A stretch of DNA of 7,274 bases, taken from contig JASLCF010000182.1 in NCBI GenBank assembly GCA_030146155.1, positions 1 to 7,274 of the forward strand, written 5' to 3'. Positions within the stretch are counted from its first letter, which is position 1, and each line of letters opens with the position of its first letter. Both the position numbers and the translations under genes were made by a program. This DNA is from Savagea sp. (GTDB taxonomy: Bacteria > Bacillota > Bacilli > Bacillales_A > Planococcaceae). Below, one piece after another: positions 1 to 5,863 of the stretch. The notes below the pieces were generated by a model that made no database searches, was not told the origin of the DNA, and worked only from the letters and a program-made list of their open reading frames with translations.

Positions 1-683
1 ACAGTCTTTTTAACCGATTCAATTAAATGATTTGCTGTCACATGTAACAAAGCAGCGTATTCAGTGACACTTCTATTTGTTTTGTAATAAGTGTTCACTA
101 AATTTAAATATTCAGTAGTTAACCTTAATGCCGCCTCTTCTCGATGTTCATTTTTCAAACTATTGTTAATCCGTCCCAACTCCACCAAAATTAAGTGTAA
201 ATAATTTCTTAAAACAAATTCACGGTTCTCAAACTTGGATTTGTATTCTCGTTCTAATAAAGTGAAGATATGACTAAAAAAACTCACCTGCTTAGGATTG
301 AGACAATAAAATGGATGCTCACCAAGTAATTGAAAAAGCATTTGTGAGGCCCCGTTTACATATATTAACTCTGTTTCCGTTAACATATCTTTGGAAAACA
401 TCAATAAATGACCATTCAATGTTGCTCCTGATTCATTTATTTTTAATCTATGCATTTGACCAGGTAAAATTAAAAAGAGTGTATCAGATGAATAATTGTA
501 TTGTTGGAAATCGATTTGTATCGTTCCACTCCCAGTGACAATCCAAAGTAATTGGAAAATATCGTGTCTATGCAACTGAATTGTATCTACTCTATTGGCC
601 ACTGAATCCGGATTTAACGGCAAGAGCTTAACATTGTGAATTCCTAATTCCTTACCGGATATAATAGGAAGCATTCCACTCAT
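1..683 (-). CDS. AraC-family transcriptional regulator, C-terminal part outside the window
   Basis: I translated this reading frame directly from the minus strand. It starts at ATG 681-683 and stays open for 227 codons to the window edge, so only the N-terminal part is present. Residues about 35-85 look like the AraC-type cupin sensor: LHRHD at 37-41, then LLWIVTGSGTIQIDF, then LPGQMHRL at 73-80. Residues about 188-227 look like the first helix-turn-helix of an AraC DNA-binding domain (SVTEYAALLHVTANHLIESV). The second helix-turn-helix lies outside. An AGGAAGG ribosome binding site (694-700) sits 10 bases upstream of the start. The gene begins 36 bases after the reductase stop on the same strand, so the two are probably co-transcribed from the Fur-controlled promoter. 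By family it would be a transcription factor binding a small ligand. An iron or siderophore-related role, as for Btr of Bacillus subtilis, is inferred from context only. Confidence 0.88.
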   Translation of the reverse strand, partial: MSGMLPIISGKELGIHNVKLLPLNPDSVANRVDTIQLHRHDIFQLLWIVTGSGTIQIDFQQYNYSSDTLFLILPGQMHRLKINESGATLNGHLLMFSKDMLTETELIYVNGASQMLFQLLGEHPFYCLNPKQVSFFSHIFTLLEREYKSKFENREFVLRNYLHLILVELGRINNSLKNEHREEAALRLTTEYLNLVNTYYKTNRSVTEYAALLHVTANHLIESVKKT

Positions 684-719
684 CTTTACACTACCTTCCT
701 TTTTCTCACATAATACCCT

Positions 720-1772
720 CTACTTCGCTAATTCACTCGTTTTCTGACGGATAGTTAAAAGCTGTTCATGGAACGTAGACCAAATTGGTACCAGTTCTTT
801 TTCTGGCTCTAAATACTGTTTTGCATGACTCACTGCTGAAGCACCTTCCATAAAACCAGAGGCAATTAACCCTTGAAGTTTCCCAGAATAAGTAGAAACA
901 TCGCCTGCTGCAAAAAGACCTGGTATAGTCGTTTCCATAGATGTGTTCACCTTAATACTATCCATACCACGATTTTCAAGCTCTAAACCCCAATGCTTAA
1001 TTCCACCTAAATCAGGCACGACACCATGACAAACTATCACGTCATCTACTTGAAGTGTCAATTGCTCTCCTTTTTTTATACATTCAACTGTCACACTATC
1101 TATTTTATTTCCGTTTCCATTAATTTCTTTTAGCTGGCTAGATGTCATCAACTGAATAGGAATTTGCCTCATTTTCGAAACGTTCCCTTCATGTGCACGA
1201 AACTCATCTCTACGGTGAACTAAGCAAACTGATTTCGCAATTGAAGCAAGCGTAAGTGCGTAATCAACAGCAGAATCTCCACCACCAGATATCATTACTT
1301 TTTTATCTCGGAACCGCTCTATATTTCCTTCTATCTTGTAATGAATATGATTATTTTCATATTGAGAGACATTTGCTAACTCTAATTTTTGTGGCACAAG
1401 AGTCCCACCACCAATGGCTATAATAACTGTTTTAGTGAAATGCACATCCCTTGTATCAGTAGTCAATTGAAACGTATTATCTGGTAGCTTTATCATTTGT
1501 TCTACCATTTGATTCAATATAATCATTGGCCCAAATGTTTTAGCCTGCATTTCAAGTTCTTTAACCAAATCATTTCCTGTAGTCTGCAGTACTCCACCTA
1601 TATCATATAATGGTTTTTCACCATAATAGGGTAATTTTCCTCCTAACACTGGAGACCCCTCAATTATTTTTGTTTTCATATCACGCATTCCTGCATAAAA
1701 TGCAGAATAAAGCCCTGTTGGTCCGCCACCAATAATTGTAACATCGTAACATTCCTGATTTTTTATACTCAT
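720..1772 (-). CDS. Ferredoxin/flavodoxin--NADP reductase, thioredoxin-reductase-like type (YumC/YcgT family)
   Basis: This is a 350-residue flavoprotein, the usual length for the thioredoxin-reductase-like ferredoxin-NADP reductases of Bacillales. The FAD-binding GGGPTG is at residues 15-20. The NADPH-binding GGGDSA is at 163-168, followed by VHRRDEFRA at 185-193, which fits NADPH rather than NADH. The second FAD motif AAGDV is at 288-292. The redox CxxC of true thioredoxin reductases is absent; the only cysteines are at about 8, 183, 231 and 248. This supports electron transfer between NADPH and ferredoxin or flavodoxin. The protein should be cytosolic and a homodimer by family. The start is supported by AAAGGAG about 11 bases upstream. 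Transcription should start at the promoter with the embedded Fur box, so expression is expected under iron limitation. The AraC regulator follows after 36 bases. A role in reductive iron release from siderophores or in supplying reduced ferredoxin is inference. Confidence 0.93.
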   Translation of the reverse strand: MSIKNQECYDVTIIGGGPTGLYSAFYAGMRDMKTKIIEGSPVLGGKLPYYGEKPLYDIGGVLQTTGNDLVKELEMQAKTFGPMIILNQMVEQMIKLPDNTFQLTTDTRDVHFTKTVIIAIGGGTLVPQKLELANVSQYENNHIHYKIEGNIERFRDKKVMISGGGDSAVDYALTLASIAKSVCLVHRRDEFRAHEGNVSKMRQIPIQLMTSSQLKEINGNGNKIDSVTVECIKKGEQLTLQVDDVIVCHGVVPDLGGIKHWGLELENRGMDSIKVNTSMETTIPGLFAAGDVSTYSGKLQGLIASGFMEGASAVSHAKQYLEPEKELVPIWSTFHEQLLTIRQKTSELAK

Positions 1773-1846
1773 TTCCTCTCCCTCTCCTTTGTATTCACAA
1801 ATTTAATATATTTTTGAACCCATTTGCTGGCTCCAATTTCAACTTC

Positions 1847-1876
1847 ATATTAATTGATAATGATTATCAGTGTCAA
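1847..1876 (-). promoter_or_regulatory. Sigma-A-like promoter of the reductase/AraC unit
   Basis: Read on the minus strand, a perfect -35 TTGACA (1871-1876) is followed after 18 bases by TAATAT (1847-1852) as -10. The reductase start codon lies about 75 bases downstream. The spacer holds the Fur palindrome, so repressor binding would block polymerase. The spacing is one base above optimal and the -10 matches consensus at four of six positions. Confidence 0.72.
1855..1869. promoter_or_regulatory. Fur box (iron repressor operator)
   Basis: TGATAATGATTATCA is a perfect 7-1-7 inverted repeat and matches the Bacillus Fur core. Extended over 1856-1874 it matches 17 of 19 positions of the classical GATAATGATTATCATTATC box. 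It lies exactly between the -35 and -10 elements of the reductase promoter, the standard arrangement for iron-dependent repression. PerR and Zur boxes share part of this pattern, but an unbroken 7-1-7 with GATAAT arms favours Fur. Confidence 0.85.
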
Positions 1877-2014
1877 TAGAGAGCAGACAGTCTAATCAAT
1901 GTTCCATAAATAGTCCGAGTCTACAGGAAAACATCCGAATGAATTAGGTGAAAAAGCCAAATCGATTGACATCATTTTTGCGTATTACACTTTCTAGTCT
2001 CCAAATTTAGGCGT

Positions 2015-2044
2015 AAAAAAAGACGTCCAATTGATTTGAACGCC
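2015..2044 (-). terminator. Rho-independent terminator
   Basis: On the minus strand GGCGTTCAA (2044-2036) pairs with TTGGACGTC (2030-2022) over nine base pairs, two of them G-U, around a five-base loop. Seven Ts (2021-2015) follow directly. It is a textbook intrinsic terminator. It lies 17 bases beyond the TAG ending the ATG-less open stretch at 2061-2324, and about 350 bases beyond the UDG-like gene, whose readthrough transcripts it could also stop. Confidence 0.82.
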
Positions 2045-2060
2045 TTACAATATTTTTATT

Positions 2061-2324
2061 CTATTGTGCTTCCACATCCAGATCAATTACCACTGAAACG
2101 GTAATGTGGTTTTTCAGTACTTTATTTCTCGTTTTGTTACCTTCTCCTACAAACACGAAATGCTTGTGAAAGTGTTTAAAACTAAGGATTTCTATATAGT
2201 TTCTCTTTGTAGCAACGATACAGACTCCACATGGACGAGTTGATAGAAATGATGTATTTGCGATTTTAACAAAATGGTCGTATGCGGGAACATATCGACT
2301 GATTTGTATGTCTGGCGGGACAGG
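2061..2324 (-). pseudogene. Possible C-terminal remnant of an unknown gene
   Basis: The minus strand is open for 87 codons from an in-frame TGA (2325-2327) to a TAG (2061-2063), with no ATG in frame. The terminator follows 17 bases later. The C-terminal part reads as plausible protein: VGEGNKTRNKVLKNHITVS, then a short acidic end VIDLDVEAQ. The upstream third overlaps repeat A, where this frame is not kept in repeat B because of one-base indels. Only the unique part (2061-2210) is therefore a reasonable coding candidate. I do not recognise the family. Its position just before a strong terminator suggests the 3' end of a gene whose 5' part was lost when repeat A or its neighbour arrived. Chance openness remains possible. 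Confidence 0.3.
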
Positions 2325-2330
2325 TCAATT
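2211..2330. repeat. Dispersed repeat, copy A (~120 bp)
   Basis: This block matches 5143-5264 in the same orientation, about 86% identical by hand alignment over 122 columns with two single-base gaps. The first 22 bases are identical, from AGCAACGATACAG onward. Both copies end in CAGGTCAATT. Homology stops sharply on both sides. Two related 21-base submotifs with a 30-base period are inside it (2280-2300 and 2310-2330; shared core GCGGGAACA / GCGGGACA). The indels between copies argue against a conserved protein. The multi-site end is reminiscent of transposon termini such as those of IS21 or Tn7 relatives, but no transposase of those families is visible. Confidence 0.8.
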
Positions 2331-2393
2331 ACACTCTTTTATAACAATAATACTAATAAAACATGACAATAAAATTTATGTACTTTGTTAGTA

Positions 2394-3182
2394 TTAAAGC
2401 AATTGCTTAATTTTTTCGGCAGCACTCTGTATTTTTTCTCCAAATGGTTGCTTTAGTCTATCAAGACCGTAACGCTGAGTATAGTGATATACTAATTCAA
2501 ATTGCGGCTTGTACCCCAATTCTTGTATAATAGCTTCTTTTACATTTCTATTGTTTAGACTCCCCGATGTTAATAAAAATGCTTTAGGCCTTACACCTAA
2601 TAAATCCAATTCTTTTTTCAATCCTTTAGCGTGAATTTCATCTTTTAAACTACTCGTAACTAACTCATTACCTGAATCCGACTCAGGTATACCAGCTGGT
2701 ATAATATTTCCATTATCATTAACAAATTTTACATAATCTGTCATATAAGCGCCATGAAGAACATCGCTTTTCATAAAATCTTTGGCATACCCTGGTGAGC
2801 TATTTCCCTTTCCTGCTGGTAAATACATATTAAAAAAAGAATGATCTTCATTATTTTCCATAAACTCAAGCATCTTTTGATATCGCATCTTACTATTTTC
2901 AAATCCATCATATTCATGAAAAATACTTACTATAGGGTGCGCGTTTTTTGTCAAAGGAGGTTTACTAAAATTCACTCCTAACACTACAACGTCCCCGTGA
3001 AGTGTTTGATGTAAATTTTTATGATTATATTCCTCTTTCGAGCTAGCAATTATTAAATCTTTTCTTATCTGTATATCATCTTTACAATTATAAATTCTAT
3101 CATCCCATAAAGCCCATGTTGATACATGTGAATACTTATCTTTTATGTTTTTATAGTTTTCATACTGAATATATTGTCTCAT
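2394..3182 (-). CDS. Uracil-DNA-glycosylase-like protein (divergent, hypothetical)
   Basis: This is a 262-residue protein, probably cytosolic, with no signal peptide or membrane segment. Its layout recalls the uracil-DNA-glycosylase-like superfamily proteins common in Firmicute mobile DNA: YSHVSTWALWDD at 17-28, VVVLGVNFS at 65-73 (position of the GxNPxP loop), HGAYMTDYVKF at 143-153, RPKAFLLTSG at 198-207, and YHYTQRYG at 232-239 (position of the late His loop). The canonical active-site residues of the well-known UDG families are not clearly present, so activity on uracil is unproven. The start is well supported: AAGGGAGG (3191-3198) is 8 bases upstream, and a good promoter lies just beyond. 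It is the only cargo gene between repeat A and the broken recombinase, transcribed in the same direction as the recombinase remnant but from its own promoter. Family recognition is from remembered motif layout, not a search. Confidence 0.55.
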   Translation of the reverse strand: MRQYIQYENYKNIKDKYSHVSTWALWDDRIYNCKDDIQIRKDLIIASSKEEYNHKNLHQTLHGDVVVLGVNFSKPPLTKNAHPIVSIFHEYDGFENSKMRYQKMLEFMENNEDHSFFNMYLPAGKGNSSPGYAKDFMKSDVLHGAYMTDYVKFVNDNGNIIPAGIPESDSGNELVTSSLKDEIHAKGLKKELDLLGVRPKAFLLTSGSLNNRNVKEAIIQELGYKPQFELVYHYTQRYGLDRLKQPFGEKIQSAAEKIKQLL

Positions 3183-3246
3183 AATTTATTCCTCCCTTAA
3201 TAAACTTAAAAATAAACTAAAATTATTACTTTATTCCTTTATTAAT

Positions 3247-3275
3247 ATAATACCCCTTCACGAATACTCTTTCAA
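3247..3275 (-). promoter_or_regulatory. Promoter of the UDG-like gene
   Basis: On the minus strand TTGAAA (3270-3275) and TATTAT (3247-3252) are separated by exactly 17 bases. Each matches the sigma-A consensus at five of six positions. The start codon is about 65 bases downstream and is preceded by a strong ribosome binding site. No operator-like palindrome is visible, so constitutive expression is likely. Confidence 0.65.
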
Positions 3276-3284
3276 TTCAGATTA

Positions 3285-3314
3285 ATAAAAGCCCATGCCT
3301 TATTAGACATGAGC
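3285..3314 (-). terminator. Probable intrinsic terminator after the recombinase remnant
   Basis: On the minus strand GCTCATG (3314-3308) pairs with CATGGGC (3297-3291), seven base pairs with one G-U, followed by TTTTATT. It lies 16 bases after the recombinase remnant's stop codon and just upstream of the UDG-like promoter. It would insulate the two units. The U-tract is short, so efficiency is uncertain. Confidence 0.55.
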
Positions 3315-3329
3315 CGAAAAGCATTCATA

Positions 3330-4241
3330 TTAAACCTCTTTTTCAATTTCAATCCCAGACTTAAACTCAATTGTTAATTGCCTTTCATGAATAGTGATTT
3401 TCTCAATCAATCGTCTTACAAGTAAATCATCGTAATCTTCAAGTTGCTACGATTGTCCTTTTAAAAACTTTGTCATTTCTTCAATCCGCTGCCTGAGTTC
3501 TTCACGTGCTGCATTTTTCATCATGACTTCCTGCTTCAGTTCCCTTAATCGGTGTATTTCTTCTGCTACATCATCATAATCTTCTTTTGAATTCGCAAGC
3601 CTTAACAGTTCCATTTGAAGTTCTTCTAACTTTCCATCAATATCAGCTGTTGGTTTATCCGCATTTTCATTCAAAACTGTTTCAATATTTTCTATTAATA
3701 TATTCAAGTAGTTATCTTTGTTTCCCAAGACTTCATTAATGGCTTGTACTATGGCTTTTTTTGAAGTTCGTCTTCTCTGATTGTTTCTGCATGACAAAGA
3801 TGTGTTTTTCTTTCTAATCTGCTGACGCATCGCCACACGATAGATCTGTATCCTCGGTTATTCTAATGTACCCTTCGAAATACATCTTCACATTCTTTGC
3901 AAAAGACAATGCTCGACAAGGCATACTTGCTGCTATACACTTTTTTCTTTCCAGTTTTTCCGTTTCGAATGTTTGCCCTCCGCATCACTTCTTCTTGAAC
4001 TTGTAGGTAAATCTCTCTTGGAATGATTGGTGCTTCAAGTCCACATGCAATTTGAACTAAAATTGCGCTTTTAAATATTCTCGGTAAATTCGTTTAACAA
4101 CTTTTGTTTGTTCTGAATTGATGACTAGTTTGTTGTTCTCATCTTTTGTATAACTTAAAAAGCGATTATGGTTTATTTGGACTTCACCTTGCTGATATCA
4201 GTATTATATTCCAAGTTTTAGATTCTGGCTAAGTGGCTAAC
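3330..4241 (-). pseudogene. Broken large serine recombinase, paralogue of the copy at 5910-7274
   Basis: The minus strand aligns with the downstream recombinase from its QESQSLSQ segment to its stop (about 85-90% nucleotide identity by eye near the C-terminus), but the frame is ruined. Seen lesions, from C- to N-terminal side: TAG at 3447-3449 (Gln codon in the paralogue); a two-base expansion to a seven-T run at 3756-3762; TAG at 3864-3866 replacing the Trp of RVHWNNRG; a clean deletion at 4031/4032 of what corresponds to 6610-6795 (186 bases, 62 codons); a one-base loss with TAG near 4057-4066; and TAA in place of Gln in KLGIQYR. The whole resolvase catalytic core upstream is missing. Only the recombinase, zinc-ribbon and coiled-coil parts remain. 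The longest surviving open piece is the C-terminal coiled coil (3450-3836). The product cannot recombine DNA. The remnant could serve as a target for homologous recombination with the intact copy. Confidence 0.9.
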
Positions 4242-4298
4242 TTAATATTGTAATTTGGGTGAGTTTATTGAATACCATCGCTATATATTTAAATCATC

Positions 4299-4895
4299 TT
4301 ATTCCTTTCCGCATTCATAGCAGCGTTTATCTTTATCATTATCTCCATACATACGTAGCTCTTTCTCTACTCCACAGCTAATACAACTATCAAAGTATGT
4401 TTGTGGGAGTATACCCTCTTCAGCTAATGGAACCCACTTCGATTCATACAAAGACTTTGTCATACCATAATCAATAAAAACAAGCTTACCTTCATTATCT
4501 AATCCGAAATTACTACTGTCTTTTAAATCAAAGCAATCGAAGTTTTTATCCAATTCATTCAAAACTTTTTCAAATGAATCAGGAATTAAATGCGAATGAT
4601 TCTCAAGGTTTATTTCATACGATTGATTATCTATAAGTTCTAAGGGGACGTAGTATTTTTGTATAGAAATAAAATCGTTAAAGTAATAAGTCTGTGCGAG
4701 TAATGAATCTAGAGATTTATTCGCCATTGCAGTGAAAATTTCAAATTCATTTTGTGATTGATTATATCCGATTGGATGTAAATTAACTTTTATTACATAA
4801 TCTAAAACTCTATATACTTTTCTTGTTGATCCTATCCCGACAAAATTTTGCTCTTTACAGTATAGCTTCCAATTTCTAATTAATTCTTCAAGCAT
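4299..4895 (-). CDS. Small protein-kinase-like protein with C-terminal zinc ribbon
   Basis: This is a 198-residue soluble protein. Kinase-fold marks appear in order: a glycine-rich loop GIGSTRKVYRV (20-30), a lysine in VIKV (Lys36), a glutamate in NEFEIF (50-52) for the helix-C salt bridge, a hinge-like ISIQKYYVPLEL (76-87), a catalytic-loop-like FDLKDSSNFG (122-131; Asp123, Lys125, Asn129), and IDYG (141-144) in place of DFG. Asp to Asn spacing is one residue longer than in typical HRDxKxxN loops. The normal C-lobe is nearly absent. Instead a zinc ribbon follows, with Cys171, Cys174, Cys192 and Cys195. The start is preceded by GAGGGAGAG. No gene partner lies within operon distance: the broken recombinase ends 57 bases downstream and a long spacer lies upstream. 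It could be an active small phosphotransferase or a pseudokinase. The substrate is unknown. Confidence 0.6.
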   Translation of the reverse strand: MLEELIRNWKLYCKEQNFVGIGSTRKVYRVLDYVIKVNLHPIGYNQSQNEFEIFTAMANKSLDSLLAQTYYFNDFISIQKYYVPLELIDNQSYEINLENHSHLIPDSFEKVLNELDKNFDCFDLKDSSNFGLDNEGKLVFIDYGMTKSLYESKWVPLAEEGILPQTYFDSCISCGVEKELRMYGDNDKDKRCYECGKE

Positions 4896-4927
4896 TCAAT
4901 CTCTCCCTCTATAAAGACACTCCTTAA

Positions 4928-4956
4928 ATAATCTGGTCCGTTTGCTGAGTATTCAA
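4928..4956 (-). promoter_or_regulatory. Candidate promoter of the kinase-like gene
   Basis: On the minus strand TTGAAT (4951-4956) and GATTAT (4928-4933) are 17 bases apart, each matching consensus at four of six positions. The start codon is 32 bases past the -10, which leaves a short leader. Other AT-rich hexamers nearby (around 4960-4975) could serve instead. Confidence 0.3.
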
Positions 4957-5039
4957 CTTTTTTTATATCTTATCATAATTATTCAGACTACACTAACTTT
5001 TCCCCCTTGGAGAAATTCCAGTGCCTTTAAAGCCAATAA

Positions 5040-5090
5040 CAAAAGGGTTCCACCCGTTTATTCATATAAAATAAACATAAGCGAAACCCT
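5040..5090 (-). terminator. Bipartite hairpin, possible orphan terminator
   Basis: AGGGTT (5044-5049) pairs with AACCCT (5085-5090), and inside it GTTTATT (5056-5062) pairs with AATAAAC (5070-5076) around a 7-base loop. On the minus strand the outer arm is followed by TTTTGTTATT. No minus-strand gene ends nearby upstream, so it may be the leftover terminator of a lost gene or may simply insulate the kinase-like gene. Confidence 0.4.
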
Positions 5091-5142
5091 ACAAATCTTA
5101 TTATAATAACACTTCAACTATACTTATTCATCCAGCCTAGAC

Positions 5143-5264
5143 AGCAACGATACAGACTCCACATGGGACGAGTTGATAGAATTGATGTATTTGCGATTTA
5201 TAGCAAAACGGTCGTATACGGGAACATGTCGATTATTTAGTAGGTTCGTGGGAACAGGTCAATT
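5143..5264. repeat. Dispersed repeat, copy B (~122 bp)
   Basis: Second copy of the block at 2211-2330, in the same orientation, about 86% identical by hand. Two 21-base submotifs start at 5214 and 5244, exactly 30 bases apart, and agree at 15 of 21 positions; the shared core is GGGAACA, one base, GTC, one base, ATT. The 30-base period is the same in copy A. It ends in CAGGTCAATT, about 100 bases before the start of the YbjN-like gene, and leads into that gene's promoter. Confidence 0.8.
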
Positions 5265-5298
5265 TTAGTACAGATGAATTTCCATAATTCAAATAGTA

Positions 5299-5327
5299 TT
5301 GCAAAATCACTAGTAATATTATACTAT
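5299..5327 (+). promoter_or_regulatory. Candidate promoter of the YbjN-like gene
   Basis: TTGCAA (5299-5304) and TACTAT (5322-5327) are 17 bases apart, and the start codon is 36 bases past the -10. Overlapping AT hexamers such as TATACT (5320-5325) could be the true -10 with a shorter spacer. The element lies outside repeat B, so the repeat does not supply it. Confidence 0.4.
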
Positions 5328-5363
5328 TATGTTAGTAACTTTATAAATTGGGGGATGAACATT

Positions 5364-5810
5364 ATGAATCAAGAGGTTATACAAAAAAAGCAGAAATTCG
5401 ATGAGTTTTTAAAAAAAATAGAAATCAATCATATTTTTGAAAGTAGAGATATTATTGAACATAATGTAAGTATATTTGAGGCTCAACAATCTATAAAAGG
5501 AGGGCAAAATGCTTACTTTTTCATTCCATTTGATGATTCTATCTTTAATAAGTGTGAAATTGCTTTTGCAAATTTAAATAATGTAAATAAAAAAGAACAA
5601 ATTCTTGAATTATTAAATGAACTAAATGCAGAAAATAAATATATAAAGTACATATTAAACCCTCATAATAATGATATTATTTCTGAATTCTCTTTAATAG
5701 GAGATGCAAATTCTTTTGATGCAGAACTGTTTTGGGAATTGATAATTTATGCATTCAAAAATATTGAGGATAGTATTTATAAAAAAATAATGAGAGTAAT
5801 ATGGTCATAA
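5364..5810 (+). CDS. YbjN-like domain protein (hypothetical)
   Basis: The reading frame is open from 5274, but the start chosen here is ATG 5364-5366, because GGGGG at 5350-5354 lies 9 bases upstream and the candidate promoter ends at 5327. That gives 148 residues. The pattern fits the YbjN-like family of Bacillales: a helical N-terminus with many lysines and acidic residues (1-30), beta-strand-like AYFFIPFDD (50-58) and CEIAFANL (64-71), LLNELNAENKYIKY (83-96), an FDAELF segment (118-123), and a conserved-looking tail IEDSIYKKIMRVIW (134-147). The protein has no signal peptide or membrane helix and is probably cytosolic. The biochemical role of the family is not established. It is read towards the recombinase, with an inverted repeat between them, and is the only cargo gene of the second repeat-recombinase block. 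The family call rests on remembered motif pattern. Confidence 0.6.
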   Translation: MNQEVIQKKQKFDEFLKKIEINHIFESRDIIEHNVSIFEAQQSIKGGQNAYFFIPFDDSIFNKCEIAFANLNNVNKKEQILELLNELNAENKYIKYILNPHNNDIISEFSLIGDANSFDAELFWELIIYAFKNIEDSIYKKIMRVIWS

Positions 5811-5863
5811 TTTTTTACTATTAATTGTTTAAATTTCTTTAATGTTGATTTAAATTCAGTATT

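Larger units (their letters stand above)
1877..2393. other. Gene-poor spacer between the iron-regulated operon and the accessory region
   Basis: Between the reductase promoter and the UDG-like gene there is no complete gene. The stretch 1877-2014 shows nothing I can support. It is followed by the terminator, the possible gene tail and repeat A, each listed separately. From 2331 to 2393 the DNA is AT-rich and holds an 8-base inverted repeat, AATACTAA (2349-2356) and TTAGTATT (2388-2395). The second arm overlaps the stop of the UDG-like gene. Its 31-base loop and AT-only stem make it a weak terminator candidate at best. Confidence 0.6.
4896..5363. other. Spacer between the divergent kinase-like and YbjN-like genes
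   Basis: This 468-base stretch separates two genes read away from each other. In order it holds the leader and candidate promoter of the kinase-like gene, the bipartite hairpin, repeat B and the promoter of the YbjN-like gene. I see no small gene with a credible ribosome binding site in it. The plus-strand frame through repeat B is open for about 40 codons (to TAG at 5266-5268) but lacks a start and is frameshifted in copy A, so it is not called. Confidence 0.6.

Noticed and set aside
311..538. Plus-strand open frame of 75 codons
   Set aside because: It lies opposite the AraC-family gene, whose minus-strand translation is clearly a real protein. It has no ribosome binding site and no recognisable content.
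1966..1971. TTGACA on the plus strand as a promoter -35
   Set aside because: Seventeen bases downstream the sequence is ACTTTC, no usable -10, and no plus-strand gene follows.
3447..3836. 129-codon minus-strand frame as an independent small gene
   Set aside because: Its sequence from AIVQAINEVLGNK onward is the coiled coil of the recombinase, and its first ~25 residues are an out-of-frame reading of the zinc-ribbon coding region. It is part of the pseudogene.
2211..5264. Repeats A and B as a CRISPR array or composite-transposon ends
   Set aside because: There are only two copies 2.9 kb apart with no spacers, so it is not CRISPR. They lie in direct orientation without a transposase in either copy, so a composite transposon is not supported.
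5143..5268. Plus-strand 41-codon open frame through repeat B as a transposase tail
   Set aside because: It has no start codon, and copy A carries two single-base indels that break the same frame.
5274..5363. Upstream ATG at 5274 as the start of the YbjN-like gene
   Set aside because: No ribosome binding site precedes it, and the likely promoter lies downstream of it. GGGGG at 5350-5354 points to 5364.
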